64,000 bases of DNA. Origin: Hydrangea macrophylla. Its lineage: Eukaryota > Streptophyta > Magnoliopsida > Cornales > Hydrangeaceae. Positions 35,231 to 46,757 of the stretch are shown here, one piece after another (the stretch's first letter is position 1; each line of letters begins with the position of its first letter). The stretch covers positions 59,577,010-59,641,009 of the forward strand of contig CM066983.1 in assembly GCA_033977485.1 (NCBI GenBank), written 5' to 3'. The notes beneath the pieces are model-generated. The model worked only from the letters and a program-made list of their open reading frames with translations. It was not told the DNA's origin and did not search any database. Made by a program: the position numbers and the translations under genes.

Positions 35231-37050
35231 TACGATTTCTAAATTTTTATTGGCAGGAAAAGCAGACCTCTTGAGGGATCATGCTGGAAATTAAGTCCCG
35301 CTGTCATTGACACATATAGCAATGAAAGCCCCGACCGATTTCCCTTAGTCATGCTCGTATCACAAATTTTTACTTCCCAAAATATGTGATACTTAGCACT
35401 TATACTAACTTCTAATGAGAGTCAAGTGACCCCACAACTATTTAAGAGTAATGCTAAATTTGAATCCCAAATTTGGTTCCCATATACTTCAATACTTGTA
35501 TCACATGATATAACAGTGATTGGTACTACATATTAATACATGTGATACCCTGAAAAAGCATATGTAAAGCCAATTTAGAATTCAATTTTAGGATCGATAG
35601 CATTACCCAATATGTATTCATTACCCAATTTGGAGTACAAATTGTAATTAACCATAGCATTACTCAGAATAAAAAGGATGTTAAACACCCCCCACCCAAA
35701 AAAAAAAAGAAAAGAAAAAAGAATAAGCATCTATTTTGCAAAAGTATGGATAAAGAGAATGCCTTATAAAAAAATGGTCAGAGAGAATGATTTCAAGTCC
35801 TAAAACAACTATTTGTGCTTGTAACCTAAATATTTTGCACTAATCAACCCAATTCCTACTTGGAAAAAATAAATTATACATCAGAATCAAAGAAAATTTA
35901 ATCCTTGAAAACCTTCAACAAGAAAAGCGGACTAGAAGTAAACCATTTTCAGTCCGAGCAATTTTTTTTAACCCTTTATAGAGCAAGCTCAAATTGGCAA
36001 TAATAAATTCATCCCAGAATTAAGATCAAAAGCCACCATAAAAAAAAACATATAGGTCTACGCATACATATATATATATATACAAAATAGAACAAGAATA
36101 AGGGGTATGAATTAAAATAACCAACCTCTCAGTGATCTTCCGACGACAAGTGAAATATAAATATATTTTCTTTGATCAAAGATTACGTCTCTGTCACGAA
36201 TAAGAGTCTGTTTTCGTTCACTTGCTTCTCTATAATATATATACACGTATGTATATATATAAGTATATAGATTGATGAAGAAGAGAGTTGTTGCTCTGTC
36301 AGTGTGAGTTTTTGAGTGGTTTTGGAAATCCTTATTGGAAGAAACTAGAAATCTCTTCAAAGCCCAGGAAGTAGAGGTATTTATAGCCTTCTCTGGATAT
36401 TTCGATACTATATACTAATATATAGATATAGAGCTTCAAATTCAAAAAAACCCAAAAAAACCCTTTTGAGATTTTCACAAATTGATGTCTTTAGATATGT
36501 ATGCCAATGTTACATTCATATGATTAAGAAGTTTAATAGTAGAAAGAGCTTATGATAAGTACCTTAAATGAGAAAGATGGATCAAAAAAGAGAACAGAGA
36601 ACGGCGAGCAGAGGCAGCATCAACGGTGAAAGCGGCGGCGGCGGCGTTGTTGTGACCGGCGCTAGGTGACACGACGTCACGGCAACCAACGGTAAGGGTT
36701 CCTTCAATGAGAAGAGGGAAAATGGAGATTTAGGGCTGTGGGAGTTTACCAGAGAGAGAGAGAACATGGCTGGGGGCGGGAGTGAAAATGTAGATTTAGG
36801 GCAGCAGCGGGAGCTTTTCTTCGCTTTTGTTTTCCTTTTAGTTTTTTTTTTTTTTTTTTTTTTGAAGTTTAACTATCAAACTAATTTTAATCATATCATC
36901 TTAAACCGAGTAAATAAAATTAAGAAGTTTATAAAATCATTGGTAAGTATAATCATTGGTAACAATCATTCTTTTCATATTTTGCCCTTAATTTTTTCCA
37001 GCCTAAAATATTTGTAACGTATAGTTACATTACCGTAATGAATAAAATTT
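35231..37050 (-). other. CACTA 5' region right of the Tekay insertion, non-coding
   Basis: Mostly AT-rich. A GC-richer stretch with GCGGCG runs at 36590-36830 resembles a plant 5' leader, but no gene can be supported. Short TA and CA repeats lie near 36070 and 36235. Confidence 0.45.
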
Positions 37051-37273
37051 ATTTGTGTCAGATAGGTAAGTTTCCATCACAATTAAAACCTTATTTGTGT
37101 CAGATTGGTACTTTTTCGTCACAAAAATATTTTATTTGTGTCGGATAGGTACGTTTACATCACAAATAAAACTTTAATTATGTCGGATACATTTCCGTCA
37201 CAAAAAGGTATTTGTGACGGATTTTTATCCGTCACAAAAATATTCATCACAAAAGGCCCTATTTTTTGTAATG
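37051..37273 (-). repeat. CACTA 5' end with subterminal repeats
   Basis: Five diverged units of TTTGTGTCGGATAGGTACG ... CATCACAAA at about 37051, 37093, 37134, 37177 and 37209; the last is nearly palindromic (TTTGTGACGGAT / ATCCGTCACAAA). The end itself is at 37273. In CACTA elements such units bind the element's own DNA-binding protein. Confidence 0.8.
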
Positions 37274-37499
37274 AAAGCAATGAAAGGAAAAGAAAAAGGT
37301 TGGGGGAGCAAAAAAAAGATTGAAATAAAAAAATAAAATAAAATAAAATAAAAGAAGAGGAAAATAAAAAGGTTGAAAGAAGAAGAGAAATATTTTTTTT
37401 CAAAAAAAAGAAGAATGAAAAGATGAAAATTGGTAAAAGAATGAATGAAAGAAATTGAATATACCTTACAATGCATTCTGAAGATTACTTGATGAATTT
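37274..37499. other. Purine-rich low-complexity spacer
   Basis: A-rich and AAAAT-repeat DNA between the CACTA end and the second Athila fragment. No gene seen. Confidence 0.5.
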
Positions 37500-38486
37500 G
37501 TTCTATTCTTTTTCATTGCCTGAGCCACATTACAACCTTTGAAAAGTCCTATTTGATCCTAGAAAACATAGTTTGGATATGTAAATGATGGGAGGGGGAT
37601 TAAAACATGCTAACGATTAATTTTTCTTGGCTGTTGGCGTCCTATCCATGAAACTACTGCTCTTTCATGTCATGCGTCTTTTTCGAGTCATATGTGAGCG
37701 TTTTTCGTTTTGAAAACATATTTTCTTTGCTCCTATATATTAGAGAGATTACACCAATTTTCTGAGTGTTTCATTTTAGAGTGTAATTAACGTTGTGAGA
37801 TTCGTAGTCGAAGCATAGTTGGATGCGCATCTGAGTTATATTCCAAGTTCATGAGATGCTCGTGTTCATTTGACTACCACATCACACACGTGTGATTTTA
37901 TGAGAAACTTTATTGATTTATACGATGCATGTGCTTGGGATTGTTTTTCATGACATAGGTTGACGTTTGTTTCCGTTTCTTCTTGTTCCTTATTCTATTT
38001 CAAATCACTGTTTTATGATAAGGAGTATTGAATATTATGTTTTTCATTTTAATAAATCTTTTTAAATATGTAATGAAAAAATTATGGATGTGGGTGTCTT
38101 ATTCGACGAGAACCCTCACGAGACTTCACTCGTCCTACTAGGGACACCTAGGGGTTTAAAAGGCTTGTTGGATATGCTAAGTGCAATCGTGATCCATGAG
38201 AAAATGGAATAGAATGTTTGTTAGTAGTTTTAATTTTCTGTTATTTTTGCTCAAGGACTAGCAAAATGTAGGTTTGGGGGTATGATCGGAAGTGAACAAG
38301 TCCTAATTACACGCCTTAATTCACATTTGTTAGAACTTTTTATCCTATTTTCGTGTACTTTTAATTTGTTTTCTATTTTCTCACAGGTTTTGGAAGAAAG
38401 CAAGAGTTCTAGGCTAAATAAGGAGTAAAAACAGAAGAAAAGAAGCAAAAAAAATCCAACTAGCGCGAGCGGCTCGCTGGCGTGAC
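37500..38486 (+). mobile_element. 3' end of a second Athila element, truncated and interrupted by Tat
   Basis: Homologous to the reverse complement of about 18840-17900. It includes the 3' non-coding region, the polypurine tract GGTTTGGGGGT (38272-38282) and the LTR start TGATCGGAAG at 38283. The LTR stops at 38486 (GTGAC, probable target duplication) where the Tat element begins; the rest should lie beyond the window. The upstream part is missing. Confidence 0.88.
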
Positions 38487-41400
38487 TGTGGACACGCGGA
38501 ATTGCTCATCCACTCTTTTTGGTTTTGGTTTTGAGATTGCTTTTGAAAAAGGAAAGGAAAAGGTCTGTTGAAAACAGATACAGAGTCGCCACTTGGTCTT
38601 TAAGGAACCAAGAAACCTAATTTTGACTCACCCAAATGGATAAAGGGCACTGGTCCTTCATAACCAAAGAACTTGGCTCGGGATTTTGGTACGAGACAGG
38701 AAGGAGCCTTTGTCGCGACTAAAACACCCTCAACTCGCCCCGTCTTTCAACGGGCCTCAATTATCATCCAAATGATCATCTTATACAATGTATTAATACT
38801 ATGATAGTATATTACATCACACAAGAATTTTGAAATGGAAGATCAAAAGATAAGATATCGTTCATAAGATCTAAGCCAAGTATCACACAATGCAAAGTAA
38901 AAGATCACACACACAAACCTAGGAAAAATCGTGTAATCATATATCAAGTAATAAAGTTTTCCTAATCTAAAGGGGACATGAATTGTTCTTGAAAAAAATA
39001 ATCAATTAAAACAAGGATGCTTAGCAAGCTAGAATGATGCATGTTAATCTTTGAGAAAAGAAGATCTCTCCATCCCCGGGACGGATGAGAAAGGAGGATT
39101 AGATCGAGGGGAAGCATGAACATGTGATCATGATCATTCCTTATAATCTTCTTAGATTAGGAGTTACAAAAACCCCAAATCTTGCATGAATGCAATGTAT
39201 GATCCTAGAATTTGCAAAGGTTGTAGTGTGTTTGTGTACATAGACTTTCTAAAGTGGCTTAGAAGTCTAAGATATGCATGAATGCATGAAGAAATCATCA
39301 TAGAATATGTACAAATATGGTATGGACCACTTCTTAAGACATGAACAAATTTGGAGTACATGTAAGCACCAAATCAAAGGATGGAAGGAAAAGTAGGCTT
39401 GCCGTGAATAGTGGACAAAACAGTAACATGATCTTTTGGAAATTGAAAAGAGGGGTTAGGAATGTTTTCAATGCATGATTTTTTATTCAGATCTTTCTTA
39501 TTGTCTTAGAACACAACCCAAAAAGCCAATCGTTAATAACTATCACAGATTGAGAAATCATATCAAAACAATAGAGGTTATTCAGAAACAGAGTCTGTAT
39601 TGTCGACTGAAATGTTAGAAAATCTTAGAAACTGAAAAGAAATATATCTAGAGGCCCATATTACACAGAAATTTCCCTAAGACATTGAATTTTAAAGGAA
39701 AAACATGTTGGGACCACTCGTTTTGGAAACGTTTTCTGTAAAAACAAGTTGAAAGTCAACCTAGCTGCTGTGACAGCAGATGCAAAATGTTTGGAAGGAA
39801 TGTTTGGACAAAAATGGACCCCTTTCAAGTGCTTCCAAGTCAAGCCAAAAATCATGGGTGTTCTATAATGAGTTAGAAAGACTTTCCAAGTGATCTTGCA
39901 TTCATATATTGAGTATTGAACTCAAAATAATTTCTTGAAATTAAATGACTCACTGTTTTGAAGGTTTTGAGAGAACAAAGTTTATTTCTTGAAATCAAAA
40001 TGAGGGGTTTAAGAGGGGGGTTTTGAAATGGGGGTTTTGAAACCATATTTTCAATACTTAATAAAGATTATAACCACTTAAAATGTCAACATTTGACTCA
40101 CGTCAAGAACCTCCAAGATTACTGGAAAGTATTAATCCCATTTTAAAGACAACTTCATGAATACATAGGAATGTATTGAAGTTGAAATCATCATCTATCA
40201 AACATGTTTTTGAGGTTAAGTGCTACTATCCATAAGGATTCACTCACCTCAAACTTCATGTCATCATCTAGATGATGATAGACTAATAAGTAAATAAAGA
40301 AAACAAAAAAAAAAAAAAAAAAGAAATGAGGTAAGAGAAGATGAACAGCAAAGTAAGCAAACAAGTATATGAACAATCAATAGATGATATTCAATGATGT
40401 ATTGGACTTTTAGTATGGTGTTTCACTCATATGTGGTGACATTGGACATGGAAGTAGCTTCCTTTCTCTTAAATGCTCACTAAAATGGTGGTTGGGTGTA
40501 TTGAATATGAAGTAAATGGAAGTAATGAAGTAAAAACAAAGTTTAGAACTCACTCTCTTGTTTGGAAATCAAAGAAGGAGACTTCTTTTCTCTCTATTCT
40601 AACCTTACCTCTACAACTTTTTCCCTAAAACTTTTCAAAGCTTGCATTTGACACCCCCAAAATGAGAAGTCAAGGGGGGTTTATTTAGGCCAATTTGGGG
40701 TGGTTTTGGGGTTTTAGAAGTACTCCCATTGGTCCCAAACATCAGTGAACATATAGCTACGTCGTTTTGGTTTCTAATTAATCAAAATGAACCCCCAAAA
40801 GAAATTACAAAAATTGACCATTCTGGGGGAGAGTGTCGCAACGGCAGTGGGCCAGTGCCGTGGCGGCACTCCTCCTCATTCGTCCAAAAAAATCCTTTTT
40901 AGGCCCCCAGAGGTTCCGGTATTTGCGAAAAGGCCCTATTTCGTCCAAAATTCACAGAAAATGCATACAAACTCCAAATTGAGGTTATGATATACCGTTG
41001 GAAAGGTAATAGAGTCTACTTTACATAAAAAAAAAATAGTTCGGAGATAGGTCACCTTGAAAAGTTTTGAGGTATTCACGATAAAAGCCGATTTGATCGC
41101 CTTTTTCACCTTCAAAAATTCATAATAAATTCATTTTAAATTCAAAAATTATGTGCGACATACTATTGGAAAGCTATTGATCTCTAGTATCTATGAAAAA
41201 TATTTGAAAAATGATACAGTACTCTAGTTTTAAAGTCAACTTTTGGTCAAACTGGTCAAACTTGGGATTCCCGGGAAGTTCTGGAAACCTCTAAGAGCTT
41301 CCAGGAGCTGACGTTTTCGTTCGATTTTCTTTTAAAACTCATTTTAGTATTTCCCACACAATATAGAATCATCCCGGAACTTTTCAGCGAATTTGGGCAT

Positions 41401-41553
41401 TTCAGTCAAACTTGGTCAAACTTGGTCAAACCTTGGTCAAACCGGTCAACAGGGACTTTCTGAGAACTTCCGGGATTTTCGAGGGTCTCTGGGAGCCAAT
41501 GATTTCATCCGGTCTTGCTTTAGAACTCATTTTATTGTTTTTCTTATAACGTA
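38487..41553 (-). repeat. Tat 3' LTR, lacking its first ~190 bp
   Basis: Matches the solo LTR from its 3' end (TGTGGACACG on + strand) up to about 41553, where identity ends at a GTAG. The solo LTR continues about 190 bp more to TGTAGACACC. The polypurine tract and LTR start are therefore missing or replaced here. Confidence 0.85.
40854..40870. repeat. Palindrome in the Tat 3' LTR
   Basis: AGTGCCGTGGCGGCACT: 7-bp arms around TGG, the counterpart of the palindrome at 3649 in the solo LTR. Confidence 0.8.
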
Positions 41554-41950
41554 GATGTGGGGTGTGTGCCACTCCAAGTGGACTTGTGTCGTGCTAGTGT
41601 CTCCGACTATAATGTAGTGGCTGACTCGGATTAAAGACACAATAGTTTGGAAAACTCTGGGTCTCAGGGCAAACTTCTTAAATTTTGAAAAACGTGCTTT
41701 GTGAGCGTAATGGATCAGACACGGGGTTTTAGAGGATGATAACTAAAGTGACCGAGGGATCTTGTGATAAACGGTAAGTGCGAAAGCTATAATAATGGAC
41801 AAATGAGAAAGCTCGTGATAATCAGGAGACACGGAGTCATGGAAGGACAGTGCTCGTCTTCGAAATCTGGATACGGGCGATGTTCTAGTTGTTCCTGATG
41901 ACCGATCTTCGGGAGTCAGTTCTGCTTTTGCTACTTTCTGCTGGGGATAG
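41554..41950. other. Unassigned Tat 3' region
   Basis: Starts where LTR homology ends and runs to the tandem repeats. No gene or match elsewhere in the window. Confidence 0.4.
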
Positions 41951-42790
41951 TGGAAACTAGTATCCTTCCGTTTCTGTCCTCGGGGGATGGCGTAGGACTC
42001 TCAGAGAATCTCTCTTTTATTGATCGGGAACCAGGACCCATCTCTGAATCTCTCACGGTTGATCAAATCTTTTGGCACTTAATCCAAGAGGGCCGATCGG
42101 GGCCTCCGGGAGCTGATATCTTTCTATTTTTATCCTCAGGGGATGATGTAGAAATCTTGGAAAATCTCTCTTAACTGTTTCTTGATTGGGAACCAAAACC
42201 CATCTCTGAATCTCTCACGGTTGATCAGATCTTGGCAATGGTCAATCTAAAAAGCCGATTCGGGTCTTCGGGAGCTGATATCTTTCTGTTTCTGTCCTCG
42301 GGGGATGATATAGGATTTTCGGAGAATCTCTCTTAACTGTTTCTTGATCGGGAACCAGGACCCATCTCTGAATCTCTCACAATTAATCAGATCTTGGCAA
42401 TGGTCAATCTGAAAAGCCAATTCGGGCCTTCGGGAGCTGATATCTTTCTATTTCTATCCTCGAGGGATGATGTAGGATTCTCGGAGAATCTCTCTTAACT
42501 ATTTCTTGATCGAGAACCAGGACCCATCTCTGAATCTCTCACGGTTGATCAAATCTTGGAATGGTCAGTCTGAAATGCCGATTCGGGCCTTTGGGAGCTG
42601 ATATCTTTTTGTTTCTGTCCTCAGGGGATGATGTAGGATTCTTGGAGAATCTCTCTTAACTGTTTCTTGATCGGGAACCAGGACCCATCTCTAAATCTCT
42701 CACGGTTGATCAGATCTTGGCAATGGTCACTCTGAAAAGCTGATTCGGGCCTTCGGGAGCTGATATATGTCTGTTTATATCCTCAAGGGA
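41951..42790. repeat. ~162-bp tandem repeat, about 5 copies
   Basis: The anchor AGCTGATATCTTTCT occurs at 42111, 42273, 42435, 42596 and 42758 (intervals 162, 162, 161, 162), with an earlier diverged unit from about 41951. Units share CCCATCTCTGAATCTCTCAC and TCTCTCTTAACTGTTTCTTG. It lies in the 3' untranslated region of Tat. Confidence 0.93.
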
Positions 42791-42921
42791 TTAACCGAAT
42801 CTACTAGGGTTAAAATGGATCTATTCAGGATAAAACCTCATAAATCTTGACTAAAATGGAATCGGGATCATGAACGGGCCAAAACGTGCTAAAACAGAGT
42901 GAAGCGGGGCCCACGGGGAGC

Positions 42922-42938
42922 AGTGCCGCAGCGGCACT
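42922..42938. repeat. 17-bp perfect palindrome upstream of the antisense PMD gene
   Basis: AGTGCCGCAGCGGCACT, 8-bp arms around A, inside a GC patch (42918-42990) that repeats GGGCCACTGCCG and GGCCAGTACC words as in the Tat LTRs. Confidence 0.85.
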
Positions 42939-43201
42939 GGGCCACTGCCGTGGTGACAATTGGCCAGTACCACAGCGGCACTGGGTGGTCGGACTTCATG
43001 TGTGTATATCTCAGATTTTTGAGCATTTCAAGCTCATTTTTGGCCATTTCGGGGGGTGCTTTTTGAGCCAAAATCCGTCAAAACGCAGCTTGTGCATACT
43101 CAAGTGAGTAATCTTTCCCCATGATTGGAATTTTGATTGTTGTTTTGCTTTGTTCCATTTTTCAAGAAGAAAGTTCAGTTTTAGCTTCCATTTTCTTGCA
43201 G

Positions 43202-45395
43202 ATCCATGGCTTCGAGCTCAAGGAGACCATCTAAGAAGGCCAAGGAATGAATGAAAGTCAAGAGCCAAACCCCGGACTTGATTTTACGGGACCCCCAATG
43301 TCATCTTTCGGCCGAGGCTCTAGCGAGTCTGGTATGTGAAGCTTTTGATAGTTTAGGACTATATTATGCATTGTGCATTGTGCTAGTTTTATGAACTATA
43401 GTGTGCACCTCGAGTTTGTTAGAAGCTTGTTTTGTGCTCGTATATTGATTTTGCAAAGTTGGACTTTGGGTCATGAGTAGTGATTTTTTGCTCATTTTTT
43501 TTTGTCATTTTTGATGTGTATACGTGCCGGAAGTGACATTGAAGGACCATGGTAGCCTTGCTCACACTTTTCTGTGGTACACCCAACTCTCGGCTGCCGT
43601 CAAGAGAATGGTAGATGAAGCCGGGTTTGCCGGCTTTGTCCACCTAGTCTCAAAGAGTACCAATGATCTGGCATATTTTTACGCTCTTACTGAGAGATGG
43701 TGGGACACCACCAATACTTTCCATATTCCATTTGGTGAGATGACAATAACGCCTTTTGATTTTTCCATGATTACTGGCTTAACGGTTGGCGGGAAGCGCC
43801 TAGTCTTAGATTACTTCTATGAGATTGACCCTGAAGCTATAGAGATGTTGATTGGGGTTGTTCCTCCTAATCTAGAGAGGCACTGGTTTCCTTATGGCTG
43901 GCTTTAACGGGCTTACAGCAGAGGGAATCACAACCTGAATAATTCTCAGCTTCTGAGGGTATTTCTTCTGTATGTCCTTGGTTGCTCAATTTTCGTGACA
44001 CAGAATGACCGGGTGAACTTGAGGCTTCTTTTTTGCCTGGGGAACATTGGTGAGATCCCCTTTTATGACTGGGACGGTGCTGCCTTGGCCCACCTTTACA
44101 AGCATATGGGTGAGGTTTCCCGGGGTGATGTCAAATCAACGGGGGGGGATTCTGGCGAGCTTGAGAGGTATGTACTGCAACTTCTTTTATCTTTCGGCTT
44201 TTTGATTTTTGTACTTCTTATCTTTTCTAATTTTTCCTTTGTCTGTGCAGCTTTGGAGCTTTGAGTACCTGAAGATGTTGGCTCCTTCCCCTACTAACGA
44301 ATCAGGTGAAGATGAGGATGGCATGGCTCCTGTGCCTTTGTTCCCCCGGGGCTTAAGATAGAGGAGGGATGTTGTCGGGGTAAAGAGCGGGGCTCATCAG
44401 ATTGTTCTCCTCAGAAACTTCTTATCTGGGTCGACAGCTGCTAGCGTTGATTGGACGCCTTGGGAATGCGTTGCCTATGCTGCCCCAAAGGAGATACAGG
44501 CAGTCAAACCCCTTGCCTCTTGCCGACTTCTGATGGAAAGTACTAAAAGCAAGCAATGGTTCCTTGGCGAGCGAGTGTCCCGACAGGTGGTTGGCGGTCC
44601 GAGGTATCGTATCCCTCATAATCCTCCTGTGATTGATGCTGATGACCTTTTCGGTGATGCTTTGCTAGCGGCCTTAGCTGGTACTGATGTTTGGGATCAC
44701 TTTCTCTCTGAGATTGGCTATGAGACTTACCGTGGCCGCTTCTTGATGCCCAACTTCCCACTCCTGGATGTGAGTTTCTTTTATGTTTTTGTCTCTATCC
44801 GTTGCCTATGTTTTTTACTCATCTTTTCCCTACCTTGTTTTGTGCCTACAGCTTTGCGAGATGTACAAGAGATAGGTTCTCACAGTTTCTGATCCTATCC
44901 CTCTTTGGGATTGGACCGTTGATGTTTTGGGTACAGATGGCTCTCCCCAGGTTATGGAGGTGCCATGGGTCACATGTAGGTATCCCACCCAGCCTGGAGG
45001 CGTCCTCAACATCCCTTGGAATTATGCTAAAGAGGGCAATGCCTTGGCAGCTAGCTTACGGTCTTTAGTCCTCATGCAAGACTATCGGGTATGTCTCTAA
45101 TTTTGTGCTCCTTAAGGTTATGAGGTCCTAACCCTGATTTTTCCCTTGACAGATGGATGGTATGCGGCAGTTTGCCACCAGTCAGATGGCGTCCTTGGTA
45201 AGTTTCTGACTCGACTTCGCTTTTGTACTTTTTGTTGTTTCTCTACTGATTGCTTTTATTTTGTTTGTGTGTGCAGTATTACGGGGGTGTTTCTGACTCA
45301 TCGAGGACCAGGCTGAGGTGCAGAGGTGGCAGGAGGAGGCCATCACCGACTACACTCTAAGTGGCCCGACAGAGGACGAAGAAAAGGAAGACTGA
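43202..45395 (+). pseudogene. Plant mobile domain (PMD, MAIN-like) gene, six-exon pseudogene, antisense to Tat pol
   Basis: A 5'-UTR intron appears to run from GTGAGTAATC (about 43104) to TTCTTGCAG (43201). Exon 1 (43202-43331) starts MASSSRRPSKKAKE and hits a TGA at 43248, then continues LILRDPQCHLSAEALASL. Exon 2 (about 43526-44167) holds the PMD core: FVHLVSKSTNDLAYFYALTE, RWWDTTNTFHIPFGEMTITP and MITGLTVGG, with a TAA at 43906. Exon 3 is 44251-44769, exon 4 is 44852-45088, exon 5 is 45153-45197 and exon 6 is 45277-45395 (EDEEKED end). Introns have GT...AG and pyrimidine-rich ends; the first acceptor seems lost. PMD proteins are plant nuclear proteins often carried by transposons, with roles in silencing for host members. 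Stops and frame slips make this copy inactive. Confidence 0.85.
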
Positions 45396-45757
45396 GGCCT
45401 CCTATGCAGGGACTTTTGTTTTATCTCCATTTCATGTTTTCAATTGGGTTATACTAATGAATAATGTGACTGATGGACATTATGTAAGACAATGTGTAGG
45501 ATGATGTGTAGGATGATTTATCACCCTTGACAGCGTATTATGATGTTTTGCCTTTCGAGCCGGATAGTTTCCGGTTTGAAGGTGCAGTTGTGTGCTTGCT
45601 TTGGTTGGTGGTTGTACATTGTGATTCTGTGATTGTTGATGTTACTACGATGAGCAGCCTTATGATAGTGAGTGTGTTTGCCTTGCATGTGGGATAGTCC
45701 GTGAAACAGGGAGGTGCTGCCGAAATTTTGAATTTTGCTAGAGCCGCGATAGAAAAT

Positions 45758-46757
45758 ATGGCATTATACGATCCCGCTCAACTCATGGCTTAGCTGAACA
45801 TCACAGATGGTGTGGAGCAGATCAAACTCTTCAGCTACAGTCTGACTGAGCTATTCTCTCTTCGCTAGATGGCTCTGAACACTGAGTTCTTGCGCACTGC
45901 TATTGCCCACTGGGACCCGGTAAACCACGTTTTCAGTTTCAACGGTTTGGAGATGTGTCCCCTGTTTGAGGAGTTCTGTGTTATCCTTGGCTTCGATTCT
46001 GATTCTGTCCTAATTCTTCCTTCTGTTGATACCCCTAGTCCCACGCAGGGCTTAGCTGAATACCTAAACTGTTCCACTACTATTTCCCACCTGCTAATTC
46101 ATGGTGAGGTTCTTGACATTGCTTCCATCATCACCCGGTATGCTAGTCCTAGGAATCCTAGCGTATATGATGCTACCCGTGGGGCCGCTCTGATATTGTG
46201 CATGACTTCGCACTTTCTATTCTCGAGTGCTTCTATCGACTTGGTGCACGTATGCCTTGGGCTAAAATTTAGCAGGAATCCCATGGCCATGGTTCTGGCT
46301 GAAACCCTGAATGGTTTGGATCGCGCTTTCAATCAAGGAACGCTTCTTCTTTCTAGGGCGCCTTTGGTGTTACAGGCTTGGCTCTACGAGTGGCGTCAGT
46401 TGTGGACAGGTAATGTGCTGCCAGTTTACTTCCGCAGGGCTGTGCTTCATCCTCATTACACTTCTGCCGATTGGGTTGGCATGATGGGTGCTTTATCTGA
46501 GGCTGACATTTGTTGGATTGTGAGGCGTTGGGGGCCTTCATGCTGTGACCACTAGTCTCAGGGATTACCAGAAAGTATGGCTGATGGGTCTGAGAGAGAA
46601 CTCTTTCTATCATCCTTGCCGATTGGCCAAACAATACGGGTGAGTTCAAGAGGTCCCTCGGGGGTTTACTGAGAGGGTCTTTGCTTCCAGAGTCAAAACC
46701 ACTACTATTGCTGCTTTCATCAGGGGCTGGGCCGGTCGAGCAAGAGCCTATTTCTAG
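45758..46757 (+). pseudogene. Second PMD-related ORF (DUF7745-like) antisense to Tat pol
   Basis: It opens at 45758 (MALYDPAQLMA) with stops at about 45791 and 45866, then has a clean 228-codon stretch 45869-46555: LRTAIAHWDPVNHVFSFNGL, MCPLFEEFCVILGF and VYDATRGAALILCMTSHFLF. After a frame change near 46540 it ends ASRVKTTTIAAFIRGWAGR with a stop at 46755-46757. The W-D-P ... F-x-F ... P-x-x-E-E-(F/Y) pattern is that of the plant DUF7745/PMD-related families in gypsy elements. No membrane or zinc motif is visible. It lies 0.36 kb after the PMD gene on the same strand and may be a separate gene or a downstream part of one. Family name from memory. Confidence 0.65.

Larger units (their letters stand above)
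1..37273 (-). mobile_element. CACTA (En/Spm-like) DNA transposon, partial; outer host of the left nest
   Basis: Two blocks of tnp2-type transposase lie on the minus strand at 1-1239 and 4501-5510. The 5' terminus is placed at 37273, where the minus strand reads CATTACAAAAAATAGGG. This is one base from the usual CACTACAA start and is followed inward by repeated TTTGTGNCGGAT/CCGTCACAAA subterminal units. The element runs off the left edge, so its 3' end and the 3-bp duplication cannot be checked. Between 5.5 and 37.3 kb it is filled by a Tekay retroelement (6622-35225). That the tnp2 gene and the 37.27-kb terminus belong to one copy is inferred from orientation and from the AATAC duplication closing the Tekay insertion. 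Confidence 0.75.

Noticed and set aside
36582..37017. Host gene first exon in GC-richer DNA at 36.6-36.8 kb
   Set aside because: Frames are short, low complexity and without a downstream exon; more likely CACTA 5' leader.
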